64,000 nucleotides of DNA, from the NCBI GenBank assembly GCA_036768485.1, contig JAVLUZ010000172.1, positions 140,001 through 204,000 of the forward strand, read 5' to 3'. A model generated the notes under the pieces. The model saw only the letters and a list, made by a program, of their open reading frames with translations. It was not told where the DNA came from and did not search any database. Made by a program: the position numbers and the translations under genes. Positions 11,801 through 21,835 of this stretch are shown one piece after another (position 1 is the first letter of the stretch; each line of letters opens with the position of its first letter). Origin of the DNA: Mermis nigrescens (Eukaryota > Nematoda > Enoplea > Mermithida > Mermithidae).

Positions 11801-12620
11801 TCTTACTCAAAACAGTAAATTTAATTATTTAAAAAGATTTTAAATAATCTTAGTTATTCCTCACTCTTATCAAGTGAACGAATCCGATGGTTGTTGTCCG
11901 GCAAAGTCGAACTTCCTTTTAAGCAGAGAAAATAAACTCGCCGTTGAGAAACAACACGGCAAATTGCTGATCGACTTCAAAACGTTTCCGTTTGACGATT
12001 TTCCATCCTACGTATCGGAAATATTCCAATATCGCTGGAAACCCCTGATCATAGCAATGGAGTTGCGTGAACATTCGAGCGTTTTGTGGATGGATACTTC
12101 GACGATTCATAGCGGTTATCTGGACGAAATTCTGGAGCCGTCTCGAAATTGCGCTCAATTGGCCGAAAGCGAGCATTCTGAATTAGACATTGTGGCGAAG
12201 TGCCCACGCTTTCCCTGGCTAATGTTCTCTTATGCGGGATGCAGTATATACGCTGCGACGGATCCAGGGATGTACGATTTTTTGCCATTGCCACTAGAAA
12301 TCGCCAAAAATTTGACGATGCTAGATGCCGGTTTGCAGCTGATTTACGGTCTAAATCTACTTTTTGACCGAGTGCTCAAATACTGGGTACTTTGCGCCTT
12401 GGAAGAGTACTGCATGTCGCCCGAGGAGTCCTGGTCGCTTTGCGAATTCACCAATAATACTTATGCGGATTATGCTGGCTGCAACAGATACGATCAATCC
12501 GCTTTGAATATATTATTAGCCTGGTCAACGAGATTCCGCTTATCAGACTATTATGAGGATGAGGCGAATGATGTTTTAGCTATCAAGCGGCTACCCTTCA
12601 AACTTCCGCCTTTAGTTTGA
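2616..12620 (+). CDS. DUF1647-like secretory protein, gene span (5' incomplete)
   Basis: Two exons join in phase across a 9.1-kb intron filled with MITEs. The joined protein, about 304 residues as visible, has the layout of DUF1647-type proteins, which are abundant in nematodes and other invertebrates and look like glycosyltransferases. It starts with an FVSALSDNHFEEG segment, then a YDIGLR strand, YRWKPLIIAMEL, VLWMDTST (an acidic DxS/T-type site) and CNRYDQSALNILL near the C-terminus. Sequons at YNET, KNLT and NNT and several cysteines suggest a Golgi/ER-lumenal or secreted protein. No start methionine or signal anchor is visible, so at least one upstream exon is missing or unrecognised. 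The enzymatic role is inferred from family resemblance only. The intron insertions look tolerated because both exons are free of stops. Confidence 0.7.
2923..3233. mobile_element. Palindromic MITE family G (3009-3233) and left flank
   Basis: From 3009 to 3233 the sequence folds on itself. The left end contains CCTTTTGAACAATTTCCCGC and the right end contains its near-complement, with GGGGAAATTGTTCAAAAGG. It has a TTATGGATCGGCTGAAAAACG block shared with the element at 56631-57095, so the two belong to one family. It lies in gene A intron 1 and is non-coding. Confidence 0.65.
3325..3630. repeat. Dispersed repeat H copy
   Basis: Contains CATAAGCGCTCATACAGCG, TTTTGCCTTACTTCCTCC, AATTTCCCATTTTTTCC and AAAGTGCATGTCTGG in the order seen in other H copies. 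Non-coding; within gene A intron. Confidence 0.45.
3640..4090. repeat. Dispersed repeat I copy
   Basis: Shares GATGCTCTATCTT, AAACATAAAAAATTCGAAAA and a TTTCGGAAATTTTTGG/AATCGCGAATTC block with copies near 19046-19200, 37370-37690 and 61630-61880. Non-coding. Confidence 0.4.
4102..4456 (+). repeat. MITE family A copy, extended right end
   Basis: Starts CATACGTGTGCAGCAGG and ends CGCCCAGGTGTG. The interior carries GCACTATCCATTGGCATC and the TTTTGGTTTCT-GGGGG block repeated three times, so this copy is about 90 bp longer than the usual 260 bp. Confidence 0.75.
4457..5082. other. Gene A intron, no feature seen
   Basis: Mixed-composition sequence without an exon-like frame, splice-bounded candidate or recognised repeat. 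Confidence 0.4.
5083..5575 (+). repeat. Overlapping tandem of MITE family A copies
   Basis: Two left ends (ATAGGTGGGCAGCACC and ATAGGCGGGCGGCACC) and two cores with CGAGCACTATCCATTGGCAT / CGAGCGCTATCCATTGGCAT occur in the same orientation, with one terminal region at the far right. This looks like one copy inserted into, or partially duplicated with, another. Confidence 0.65.
5576..6497. other. Gene A intron, no feature seen
   Basis: No recognisable exon, RNA gene or dispersed repeat. Confidence 0.35.
6506..6773 (-). mobile_element. MITE family A copy with exact 8-bp target duplication
   Basis: The element is 268 bp, from CACAACTGGGCGTGGG to GCCCACGTATG. CTGTGCAC precedes it (6498-6505) and follows it (6774-6781). 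The exact 8-bp duplication shows that this family transposes and suggests mobilisation by a hAT-type transposase. Confidence 0.9.
6774..9173. other. Gene A intron with degenerate GTGTAAA-rich internal repeats
   Basis: From about 6900 to 8530 the phrases GGTGTAAA, CTGCCAGCTT(C/T)TCCG and TTATGAGTC recur at irregular spacing (for example 7320-7350 and 7857-7880), suggesting an old, diverged tandem repeat. No exon was recognised. 8580-9170 shows nothing identifiable. Confidence 0.4.
9480..9733 (+). repeat. MITE family A copy inside fold-back element
   Basis: Carries CATACAGTGGGCAGTTCC, the TGGTATGGCGAAAA-type centre and the right end ACGTCTAGGTATGG. Diverged relative to other copies. Confidence 0.65.
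10015..10125 (-). repeat. Partial MITE family A copy
   Basis: Only the AAACGTCGAAAATTGCCG to GCGCTGCTCAGCTATGG part remains; the GC-rich outer half is missing. Confidence 0.5.
10470..11114. other. Gene A intron with diverged repeat-H-like stretch
   Basis: 10550-10900 contains CATAACAGTTCAATTATGC and ACACTCACATGTGCGGTCATG phrases resembling repeat H ends. No exon seen. Confidence 0.35.
11115..11335. repeat. Diverged MITE family E copy
   Basis: Contains ATTCCCCAACCAAAGTTGACC and TTTTGGCCATTTTTGGCCAA in the family-E order. The TGTAAC tip is degraded to TGGTACAATGTATG. Confidence 0.45.
11420..11600. repeat. Dispersed repeat H copy
   Basis: Contains AATTTCTGGTCACTAACTTT, AACAATTTCCATTTTG and AGCACATGCATGTCTG in the family order. 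Non-coding. Confidence 0.4.
11927..12620 (+). CDS. Gene A terminal exon: DUF1647-like core, 230 codons plus stop
   Basis: The acceptor is TTCCTTTTAAGCAG|A. Starting at 11927 adds one base that completes the AG left by the upstream exon and keeps the frame. The open frame continues upstream to 11874, but that part would replace the conserved join. The exon encodes FPSYVSEIFQYRWKPLIIAM, VLWMDTST, SYAGCSIYAATDPGMYDFLP, LDAGLQLIYG, KYWVLCALEEYCMSP and GCNRYDQSALNILL, then a TGA stop. Two N-glycosylation sequons (KNLT, NNT) and paired cysteines fit a lumenal domain. Its G+C content is clearly higher than that of its surroundings, as expected for a real exon. Catalytic activity is not proven by the sequence. 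Confidence 0.85.
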
Positions 12621-13672
12621 TGACACTGAATTTGATACATACACTTATGTAACTAGCTATAGTCTGCTTGAAATTTCTTTGGACTTTTACAATAGTAAGC
12701 AGACATGGACAGCGACCAAATTCTGGGGGTCTGGGTAGTGCAAAACCGGCAAAAATCCCCAAAAATTTGCCAAAAACATTCAATTCTGTAGGATTTCTAT
12801 CGACTTTTCGGGGTCTACCGGGTTCCTTGGGCACAAACTTTCCCCCACGCTCATGTATGACAGTAAGTTGATTCAAAGGCGTGCACAATTTAGCCAAGTC
12901 AGCATGAAGTGTCAGCTTTCTACTCCCCTAACGTCAACTGATTCGCTAATTCTCAAATAAGCTGTGTAGCATTTTAGGCAAGTAGGTACATGCGCCGCTT
13001 TCCGTTAATAGCCTAACTAGAAAACGCTCGTTTAATGTAAAATTAGATGTTAAATGTAAAACGTAAAAACAAAGAAATGAAATGCTTGAAATCCTCGCGG
13101 AACTGAGTTTTATTCCAATCTTTTGGCTTTTTAGCCCGCACAATACGTCGGTTTACGCTTACCATGCTTGGCTGAAATTAAAACTAGCCTACCAAAATAA
13201 AAGTTATTTAATCTCCTAAGATTACAAAAGGAAAAGTAACAGAACAAGCCCATTCAATACACCTATGTACATAAAATTTCAGCATAAGCTCGATCAAAAA
13301 GAGGGGTCAAAAACCGAAATAGATAAATCTGATCTTTCTTCTCAGAATCAAAAATATCAAATATTAGAAATTCGGAAGCTTTAAAAGGCGGGTGGCGAAT
13401 TAATTTGAATAACATTAAAGAAGTTTAGGAAATAAGGCTACACCCCCACCACGTTTAGAGAATTACGACCACAGCGAAATATGCGATAATTATCCTCAGG
13501 GCACAATAGTCCATCGGAAATATCAAAATGGAACCAACTTTGAAGAAAATAGAGCATCGAAACTTTCTTCATTCAGCGAAAATGTGTAAATTAATAACTT
13601 TATTCAAAAGACTTCGTGCATTAGCATAAAAAAATTGAAATTTCAAATAATCTAGGGGCGCGGATACCTACA
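12621..13672. other. 3' flank of gene A
   Basis: 12680-12860 holds a diverged GC-rich repeat with a CTCATGTATGAC end, distantly like repeat H. AAAATAAAAG near 13195 could serve as a polyadenylation signal. Nothing else recognised. Confidence 0.35.
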
Positions 13673-13764
13673 TAGTCTGTTTCATACAACCTCGGTCATG
13701 AATTTCAAAAATATCTCCGACAATAAACTGACAGATTGCGATTATAGCATTGATCTAATATATA

Positions 13765-14312
13765 TAGTCTGTTTCATTTATCCGAGAGCTTTTTCAGTAA
13801 ATGTTTTCGGAGGTTACAGTAACCCCATATTTCTTATTTACTGTGAGTAGCTAGATCTCACTTTAGCTACGTAGCAGAGAAGGTTTTTTCAATAACATTT
13901 TTGCGGCATAATTTATTCTCGTCTTCTAGCAGATCAATTAACTTACTGATAAAAATTGCTTATTCATCTTGTCCTGAGTCGACACTTTACACACAATGGA
14001 CTAAGATGCTAAGAAAGGCTGCGAACTCCCGCATAGCTCAGTGTGGTAAAACCTCTTGCTTGTAGTCGAAGCAACCCGGGTTCGATTCCAGCCGATAGCT
14101 TTTTGTTTAGCGCACTTACTGTAGTCAGTCCCAGCACTGATTAAATGCCTAAATCAAATTTATTTGGGCGTATTAGTGCATAAAAATGGAAGAATCCTAG
14201 CCACTCGCCCACACTGAGCTGATCTGCCGAAGTACAGTAATTCGTCTTGTTTAGCTTACTGTAGCCCTTGAAAGAATTGACTAAGAAGCTCTCAAATAAA
14301 TGAAACAGACTA
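13765..14312. mobile_element. Inner MITE with TAGTCTGTTTCATTTATCCG ends, carrying a tRNA-like module
   Basis: The ends are TAGTCTGTTTCATTTATCCG and, inverted, AAATAAATGAAACAGACTA, with GAGAGCTTTT / AAGCTCTC just inside. It is flanked by TATA on both sides, consistent with insertion at a TA or TATA target. A shorter relative lies at 29797-30025. It contains a tRNA-like sequence at about 14029-14103 and no ORF. Confidence 0.75.
14029..14103 (+). other. tRNA-Thr(AGT)-like module (SINE head or tRNA pseudogene)
   Basis: Shows a box-A-like TAGCTCAGTGTGG, a 5-bp anticodon stem TGCTT/AAGCA around the 7-base loop GTAGTCG (anticodon AGT), and a box-B-like GGGTTCGATTCC. The acceptor and D stems pair poorly and the T stem is imperfect, so it is more likely a tRNA-derived module in a transposon than a working tRNA. 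Confidence 0.55.
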
Positions 14313-14389
14313 TAGTTGTCGCAACCCTCGGCTTACTGTCGATAGATATTCTGGAAATTTATGCACGAAGTTATATGAAACAGACTATA

Positions 14390-15000
14390 ATGAGCGAATC
14401 GCAGGCTATTAATATTTACATTTCGTTTACATTTAAAAGAATCAGCACGAAAATCAATGTACAGTCCTTGTTCAACTTAATATTTGCGATCTTTGGCTCA
14501 CGAACCAGTTCGCGTTTGCCAAATTTGTACATAAATTGTTTTTAAACTCGTGTCTCTAATACTATGAATCTAAACTGGTATAGCGGATAGCAAGTCTCGT
14601 TGCCGCGGATGGAATGACGTGTTTGAAGTCGCTTTACTGTACTGGACAATTGCAAGTCAGTGCAATGCATTAGAAAAAATTGGTCAACTATAGTCATCGG
14701 TTTAGTGTCTGACATAGTCTTTAACATATATGCCTAAACTTGTGTGAAACAGACTAAAGTTTTCAACTTCCGTCTTTTAGCCCTATATATTGCGTTTAGG
14801 AGGATTGCGTTCACCAATTAGCTTATAGGTAAACAATAATTTTGTTACACAGGCAACTTGCCTTTTTTGTTATCCATTGTGTGACTGCAAATAATATTGC
14901 ACTGTGTCGATCTTATTTGCAGTCTAGACATTGATCATGAACATGACATTCATATCGCAGACCAGACCTGGGCATGGGAATTTGCTGAATCAAATCGAAG
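14390..15000. other. Intergenic, family-B fragments
   Basis: A family-B right end (TTGTGTGAAACAGACTA) lies at about 14738-14757. A TATAGTCATCGG-type fragment lies near 14690. No gene recognised. Confidence 0.4.
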
Positions 15001-16490
15001 CACATTCTTTTTATATTCGGCAAAGATTTTTCCCGATGTACAAAGACTTTTTGGGATTGTACATGTACGAAGATTTTTGGGAAGACAAAAATTGCAAAAA
15101 AGGTCCAAAATTCGCAAAATTTTTTGGCGTTTCCCGCCGAAATGAGTAATTGTGTCCTGTATCTATCTTTATAATGGCAGAAATTGCGGGCGGAGTAGAG
15201 AATACTGGGAAGTCTCAAATTTTCAAAAAAACACGTATTTATGCCTTTTCAAGCAATAATCCTTAACATAGAAGTCGAAAACATTAGCGGAATACCATGT
15301 GAGTGAAAAAATCTTCAACAAAGTTTTTCACATCACATTTTACCGCTGTTTTCGACTTGCACATTGCCGATTACTGCTCGAATCAGCTATCGAATTTTTT
15401 CTATCTTTTTTAACATTAGGGTATATACAGGGTGAATTTTTTCCATCTTTTTTTAACACCAGGGTTCTCACACCTAAGCATCTATACATCGACCTAAGCA
15501 TCTATACATTGACCTAAGCGGGAGCGACCTCAACCTAAGCAGCTTTAAACACCTTTTCAGATATACTAAGCCTAAGCCTAAGTATATTGGAAGCAAAAAC
15601 TTACATTTTCCTATATCTTATCAAGTAAATTATTGCAAAAGTTGATTATGAAAATGAAGAAAAAAAGACTGAAGAAAATCAAGGATTATATCATCTGATA
15701 GATATATCATAATGCTGTATGTACCCTAATGTTAAAAAGATAGAAAAAATTCGATAGGGGTTAAAGTGAATGAGTGCCCTTTTTCCGCCTATCCTTAAAC
15801 ACATGAATTTCAACAGCCTGTAACTCGGTCAATAATGCTGACCGTCGCAGAATTCTTTCAAATATGAACTCCCCAGCCCAAGCTCAATTAGAAAATGTCC
15901 TTGTCTTAACTTCTGGAACTTTCCAATCTCCTCTACTTTAGCCGAAATGGCATTTCGAAATGGAAAATATCAAATTTTTCGGCGCTTTACGTCATTTTAA
16001 GACGATTTTTAGTAATTTCTGCCCTTAGAGAACCAAAAATTAGCTAAAATACACTACCAAAAGTCTAACAACTCAGTTTTTACGACACTAAAATCGCTAC
16101 TGTACCATAATATAGTACCCAAAAATTTGTGTGTACAAAATGAACAAAGATTTTCGGTTAGACGAAAACTGTAAAAAGGTGTAAAATTCCCAAAAAATTT
16201 TTGATCAATTGTTTGTCCTATGTATGTTCAAAATGGCAGAATTTGCATTAAGAATAGAAAATTGTCAAATTTTTCGGCGCTCCGCGCCGTTTTGGGACAA
16301 ATTTTAGTAATTTTTGTCGTCAGAAACCCATAAATTAGCTAAACTACACTACTAAAATTGAAAACCCTATTTTACCACACTAAAATCGCTACTGTAATAG
16401 TACACAAAATTTGCATACAAAATGTACAAAGACTTTTGGGGACGATCTTTGTACATGTACAAACGGGCCTTGTGCAAAAAAAACTGTTTT
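15001..16490. mobile_element. MITE family C copy with internal insertion
   Basis: The left part has ATTCGGCAAAGATTTTTCCC and TACATGTACGAAGATTTTTGG. The right part has CTTTGTACATGTACAAACGG and TTGTGCAAAAAAAACTGT. Both are family-C landmarks, seen intact at 31903-32622. The interior repeats the TAAATTAGCTAAA...CACTAAAATCGCTACTGTA block twice. An unrelated element (15384-15757) interrupts it. Confidence 0.65.
15384..15757. mobile_element. 374-bp element with ~38-bp terminal inverted repeats and CCTAAGC tandem
   Basis: The left end CTATCGAATTTTTTCTATCT and right end AGATAGAAAAAATTCGATAG form an inverted repeat that continues inward through TAACATTAGGGTA / TACCCTAATGTTA. Inside, CACCTAAGCATCTATACAT-type units repeat at about 15471-15590. 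Confidence 0.75.
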
Positions 16491-17130
16491 TTGATAATGT
16501 TGACAAATTGTCGTTCTTAAAATATGGTTTCCATGCTATTGGTTACAAAGCGTTCAATTAAAAACCATGATTATGTCTCTAAGTAAAGGATATCTGTGGC
16601 CTCAGTGTGCAAATGTATATATCAATTTATGCCTACATCATGCAAGGCCTACCTATTATTTATATAACAGGTCCTGGTCCTGGCCTCAAAAGCCTGGTCC
16701 TGGTCCCAGTCCCGGTGAAATTTTGGGCCCGGTTGTTTGCTGCTTGCACCCCCTCCCAGAATTTTGATGCCGCCCACATATGTCGCAGACTAGTCATTTT
16801 CGAAAAATTTTAATTTTCTAGAATTTTTATTTTTTTATGTTTTTTACAACAACAATGAAATTTTTTTACTAACACTAGACTGATAAAATACAAAATGACA
16901 AAATACATAATCGATGTCTCTAAATTACAAATCAGTAACAGGATTGCAAAAGTACCAATTATCCTATAGTAGGTATCCTAGGTACTTGTGGTATTGCCCC
17001 TGCTCTTTGCAGCATGAAATATATTACCTAATAATCACTCATTAAATATGGGTTACGACTTATTTTTTGCGTTTTCATTAGGGCTGCCAGGAGCTGGGTT
17101 TTTGTAGGTGCGTAATCCCAAAATTTTTGG
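16491..17130. other. Intergenic, repeat fragments
   Basis: 16670-16735 is a (TGGTCC)-like low-complexity run (CCTGGTCCTGG). 16742-16785 is a terminal fragment of MITE family A (CAGAATTTTGATGCCGCCCA). The rest is AT-rich with no feature. Confidence 0.45.
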
Positions 17131-17399
17131 TTTTTGGGCAGTAATCGGACTGAGGCCTCGGCAAAGCTCGGCGTTTTTTGGAGCCTCGGCACCGAGGGTT
17201 AAAATCAAATTTGAATAAGTTTAATATATCCGTTAAATACTAACTAATTAGAATGCATCTGCAGTACACAGGCTATAAGTTTTAATTATAGCTTGGTACA
17301 TGGATCGGAAAGTACAGTGCAGAGAAAATTAATATTAAACACTTTATCTAACTAAAATAAATCTATATATGTTTATTGCTGTTAGCCAGAATTCTGATT

Positions 17400-17610
17400 T
17401 TAATCTGATGAAGCTGATAATTCATGATCAAAATCTAGATCATCTGAATCAGAGTTAGCCTCATCCATTGCGCCTTGTTATGCTATCGCGATATTGTCGT
17501 CGTCATCCTTTATCAGATTCTTTAAAGTCACACTATTATAACCAACTGCTTCGAGATTATGCTTTGCAAAAAGGAGTTTTTGAACATATGTCTGTCATTC
17601 ATTCACCACA
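17400..17610 (-). pseudogene. Inverted, damaged copy of the 61-codon hAT-element ORF
   Basis: The reverse complement of this stretch matches the ORF at 18560-18745 (same ATCTAGATTTTGATCATGAA-like and TTGACAC/ATCGCGATA blocks). It carries substitutions and a stop (TAACAAGGCGC) that break it. Confidence 0.6.
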
Positions 17611-18559
17611 GCTTTTCTATTCTTCCACCGCATTATCATGAATTATTTTTATTTAGAGGTTTTGTGTGTCAGTATCACTGATTAAGTATCCTACCAACCT
17701 TCCTGCATAGCATATAGTTCCTATTTTAACCTTAACGTAGAGCTCAGGCTCGTATACAGGGGATTGGGGGAAAGTGCTCATTTTGAAATAAAATGTGAGA
17801 ATTATCGCAAAAGTTTTTTCGCACTTCGCATTGAATTTTACAATGATAATTTGTACAACCAAAAGCGTCTCTTTGCTACATGGATCGGAAAGTACAGTCG
17901 CTACATGCAGAGGCGGATTTAAGGGATGGCGGGGGGGGCGGCTGCTCCCATAGGCCAAAAATATTTGGCAAGATAGCAAATGGATATGCGATTTGCAATG
18001 ATTTTTGGCTGTCAGTGACCCTAATTTCTCAAATGTTTCCGGCGCTATGCACCGGATGATACCTATAAATGACATTTATTCACTATTTTGACGACCTTGA
18101 AGCCCTTTTCTGTTCATGTAGGTTTCAAAACAATTTTAACAGCAGAAACAGCTATTTTTGCATAGTTTTCTATTTTCAATAAAAAAGTTAAATGTTTTGC
18201 ATCAAATGCTATAAATACAGGAAATCAAGCAGTAAATCATGCTTCTAGACGTCTATCCGCCTTAATTTTACAAATTTTTTGGCGCTTCGCACCAGATTTT
18301 TGTTGAAGTCTTAGAAATTTATTGATTTTTTTGCACAAAATTGTCGAAAATTTTAAAATTTTAAGAAAAATATGACTTCAAAAGTGATTTCATGTAAAAG
18401 TATACAATATAAAACACCAAAAAATGCTATTTTGCGCATTACGGGCAAAATTTTGGACCTGTTTTTGACTTTTTTGGAAAAGTTTGGATACTGATTTCCT
18501 TCCGCTACTTGGATGGATCAGAAAGTACAGTAATTCTCGCATTTGTCTGCTACCATTAA

Positions 18560-18745
18560 ATGTTCAAAAACTTTTTTGTTAAGCACAATCTCAAAGCAGT
18601 TGGTTATCATCGTGTGACTTTAAAGAATCTGATAAAGGCTGACGATGACGTTGACACGATAGCACAACAAGGCAAAATAGATGAGGCTAACTTTGATTCA
18701 GATGATCTAGATTTTGATTATGAATTATCTGCTTCATCAGATTAA
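18560..18745 (+). CDS. 61-codon ORF of the hAT-like element (possible transposase C-terminus)
   Basis: Encodes a short protein starting MFKNFFVKHNLKAVGYHRV and ending in an acidic, Asp/Ser-rich tail (DSDDLDFDYELSASSD). The acidic tail and position suit the C-terminal remnant of a transposase, but no catalytic domain or diagnostic hAT dimerisation motif is present, so the assignment is inference. An inverted broken copy lies at 17400-17610. Confidence 0.35.
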   Translation: MFKNFFVKHNLKAVGYHRVTLKNLIKADDDVDTIAQQGKIDEANFDSDDLDFDYELSASSD

Positions 18746-18985
18746 AATAAAAATTCTGGCTAACACCAAAAACATTTGTTTTAGTTCAATAAAGTGTTAA
18801 ATATTACGATTATTCTCTTGCTCATGTACATACAAAATATTCGAAAAGTATGATTTATGGGTATAGGTATATAAGCTTGACCCTTGGCATTACCCTCGGC
18901 CGAGGCAAGAAGTTTAGGTCACCTTGGCCTTGGCCAAGGCCGAGGGTCCAAAAAGTACCTCGGTCCGTCGATCACTGTTTTTGGG

Positions 18986-19794
18986 TTATATGATACCATA
19001 TGAAATTATAAAGTGTCTTTTTTTGGTCCAAAAATGGTAGGTACGTGTCAGAAACATCGTTTTTAAGCGTTTCTGACGATGCTCTATCTTTTTAAAGCAT
19101 AAAAAACATGAAAAAAATTTCGAAAATAGCCAAAAGTCGGAATCAGAAAATTTTTGGGAACTTTCAAAAAATCGCAAATTCTGATGGATATGAAAAAATG
19201 TTTGCGGTGGGGAGGTTACAATTTTTTTGCTTAGCTTAAACCCTTAAACCCAAACCCCTGCAGGATCATGTATGTATGATACACAAACTTGATCGTTCTT
19301 CTGCCTATAGCTTACTGGCACTGCTACTGAATTTATTGCCACGTGCCTATTCCTATGTTGTCAACAAGCATGACTTGTTTTGGTACATTCAGTTTTATTT
19401 CCAGGCACTGGCGTAGCCAGTAGGGAGATGGAATTTCCCACTGGAGAAAATTTTGACATGTTCAAAAACTGAGCAATGTGGTTGCATGATGCTGTTCTGC
19501 GGCATAAAATTGAGAAAGTCGGCGCTTTGTGCCGATTTCTTCTATCTTTTGGCAGTTTATATCGTTTTATTACAGGAAACGTCAAAAATAGCGTTTCGTG
19601 CGCATAAGAAGCATTTTTTCCACCAAGAACAAAAAATTTCAAAAAATGCAGTTCCAATGCTCAAATAAAGCAGGACAATGGGAAAAGTTCAAAAGGAGCC
19701 TTATTTGATGGTTCCCGCCTGTTTTCATTAGTTTTTTAAATGAAAAAATTTCTTGGATTCCCCCTGGCGAAAATCCTGGCTATGCCTACATAAG
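18986..19794. other. Intergenic, repeat I fragment and GGCGCTTTGTGCC hairpin
   Basis: 19046-19200 resembles repeat I (TTTCTGACGATGCTCTATC). 19390-19780 carries a CAGGCACTGGCGTAGCCAG-like tip and the hairpin motif at about 19517. No gene recognised. Confidence 0.4.
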
Positions 19795-20534
19795 TTTCCA
19801 GGCAGTGATCGGACCGAGGGTACTTTTGGACCTTCGGCCTCGGCCGACCTCAGCCTCGGCCTCAGCCGAGGCCGAGGCGCCTTGAAATCCTTGCCTCGGC
19901 CGAGGCCGAGGCCGAGGGTAATGCCGAGGGTCAAGTTTGTATACCTATACCAGTGATCGGACCGAGGCCTCGGCCTCGCGTGCCTCGGCAAGCCTCGGCG
20001 CTTTTGGAGCCTCGGCCTCGGCGCCGGAGGGCGAAGCTGAAAAGTGCCGAGGCGCCGAGGGTTAAAATCAAATTTGAACAAGTTTAACATATCCGTTGAA
20101 TATTAACTATTTAGAATGCATCTGCAGTACACAGGCTATTTTAAACCTATAGACTTTTCTTATGGTTTTAGTCGCGTACCCAGTTACACCAAGTTACATA
20201 CAACAAAGTGCCAATTCATCATTCATGTGATGACTAAGTTTTGATTCTCATGCTTGCTACGTGGATCGGAAACACACATTTCCAAGGGGGAGGGTGAGGG
20301 AGGGTTATTACACTCCTCTCAGGGTACAAGACTCAAGTCACTGTCAGACGATTTTTGGTGAAAAGCTTTTGAATATTTTTTGTGAACTTAATTTATACTA
20401 TGGCAAAACTGCAGCTAACTATTAGAATTTCACGAAGTGATACAGTATTTTTGAATGTAAGCAAGAGTGAATAGACAAACTATCATTATAAAACATGCAT
20501 GCAACAGCTCAAAATTTTCGGGAGGGGCTCCTCG

Positions 20535-20781
20535 GCATACATGTAACGGCTTGAAATTTCGGGTAGGAATCCCTGGCCATTTTTAGAAGGAGGGGTGATT
20601 AGCGACTCTAATTTTATGTCAAAAATGGCAAAAGCACCTAAAAATAGCCAACAAAGCGCAAATTTTCGCCAAAAATGGGGAGGGTGGGTCAAAATTTTCT
20701 GACGTTGGAGGGAACGGTGTGGGGAGGACGTCCAACCCTGGGTGGGTGGGGAATTCCCCAAAACCCCCTGTTACACTTATG
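20535..20781. repeat. MITE family E copy
   Basis: Ends ATACATGTAACGGC and CCCCTGTTACACTTATGG. Mirrored at 24187-24425 in the other arm. Confidence 0.6.
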
Positions 20782-21443
20782 GTTTTCGGCCATTTTTATG
20801 GGAGAGGGGTAAATGATCACGAATTTTCGGCCGAAAATCGCAAAAACGCACCTAAAAATGGCCAATAAATGCAGGTTTTGCCAAAAATCAATTTCGGCAA
20901 GTGCATTTTTTGGAGCCATTTTTATACAATGTTAAAATACTTTCTTGGACAAAGTGATATTAATTATATCGTTTTTCAGTATATTTTAGGAAATTTCAAA
21001 AAATTTTCGGAGCTTCGCGCAAAATATCGCTAATATACTGTATTTAGATTTAAGCAGGGGCATTAAACACTCAAAAATCAATTTTTGTGTAATCTAGGCA
21101 TCTTTATGCCGATTCAAACATCTTTTGCATCTCATTCTACTGTTTTTAAAAATTTTATGCAAAAATAAGAACTATTTAATAACTTTGCACTTTTTTGCCG
21201 TTCAAAGATAAAATTGACTAATTTGTCCTGATGTTGCATTGGATTTCTAAGCACAGTAGTGCTTATTACAAGATTTAATTGGCATATTACAATATCTGTA
21301 ATATTTCTGATTTTGTAGTACAAGTTGTTTTAGCTTTCTCAGTCGAGTTTTATGTGTAAATTTCATCAAAAGCTGATGAAAATTTCGGCGCTTCGCGTCG
21401 AACTAATATTATCAACTAAATTCAAGCCGAATTATCACGTTTA

Positions 21444-21835
21444 GGGCCACGGTTTTTTGTATTCGGCAAAGATTTTTCATAATGTACAGAATCTTTTCAG
21501 CGACCGTCTTTGTACATGCACAAAGATTTTTGGAGAGACAAAAACTGTAAAAAGGTGTAAAATTTCCGAAAATTTTCGGCGCATCAGTAATTGTCTGTCC
21601 TATATATCTTTAAAATAGTAGAATTTCCATTCAGAATGGAAAAATGTCAAATATACAGAAACCCAGGAATAAGCTAAGATACACTACCAAAGGTCGAAAA
21701 CCCCTGTTTTACCACACTAAATCGCTACTGTACCATACTATAATAGTACGCAAAAATTTGCATGCACAAAATGTTCAAAGACTTTTGGATACCATCAACA
21801 CTGTTTAGGACTGCATGCCGCTTGCAGGTCACATA
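21444..21835. repeat. MITE family C portion
   Basis: Begins CCACGGTTTTTTGTATTCGG with CAAAGATTTTTC, and carries the TAAGCTAAGATACACTACC and CGCTACTGTACCATA blocks. Mirrored at about 23140-23540. Confidence 0.6.

Larger units (their letters stand above)
13673..14389. mobile_element. MITE family B copy split by a second family-B-like element
   Basis: Outer left half 13673-13764 (TAGTCTGTTTCATACAACCT, GACAGATTGCG, ATAGCATTGATC) and outer right half 14313-14389 (CGCAACCCTCGGCTTACTG to AAACAGACTATA) are the two halves of the intact copy at 41263-41427. Between them sits another element (13765-14312) with related tips. Confidence 0.8.
17139..18977. mobile_element. hAT-like element, GGCCGAGG-tipped family, copy 1
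   Basis: Begins CAGTAATCGGACTGAGGC and ends GTCCGTCGATCACTG. Both sides carry the exact 8-bp duplication TTTTTGGG (17131-17138 and 18978-18985). Subterminal zones are dense in CCTCGGC / GCCGAGG. The interior has inverted arms (about 17290-17610 versus 18520-18820), so a short coding segment appears twice in opposite orientation. The middle also holds a GGCGCTTCGCACC hairpin and a CAGAGGCGGATTTAAGG hAT-tip fragment near 17909. Confidence 0.85.

Noticed and set aside
11874..11926. Upstream extension of gene A exon 2 to a GTG codon
   Set aside because: The frame is open, but the splice acceptor at 11926 gives the correct phase and rejoins the conserved protein; GTG would not be a start in an animal gene.
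14029..14103. Functional tRNA-Thr gene
   Set aside because: The anticodon arm and promoter boxes are good, but the acceptor, D and T stems pair poorly and it lies inside a MITE, so it was listed as a tRNA-like module only.
19728..20090. 120-codon minus-strand frame rich in Pro and Arg
   Set aside because: It spans the GGCCGAGG subterminal repeats of a hAT-like element and crosses the junction of two nested copies.
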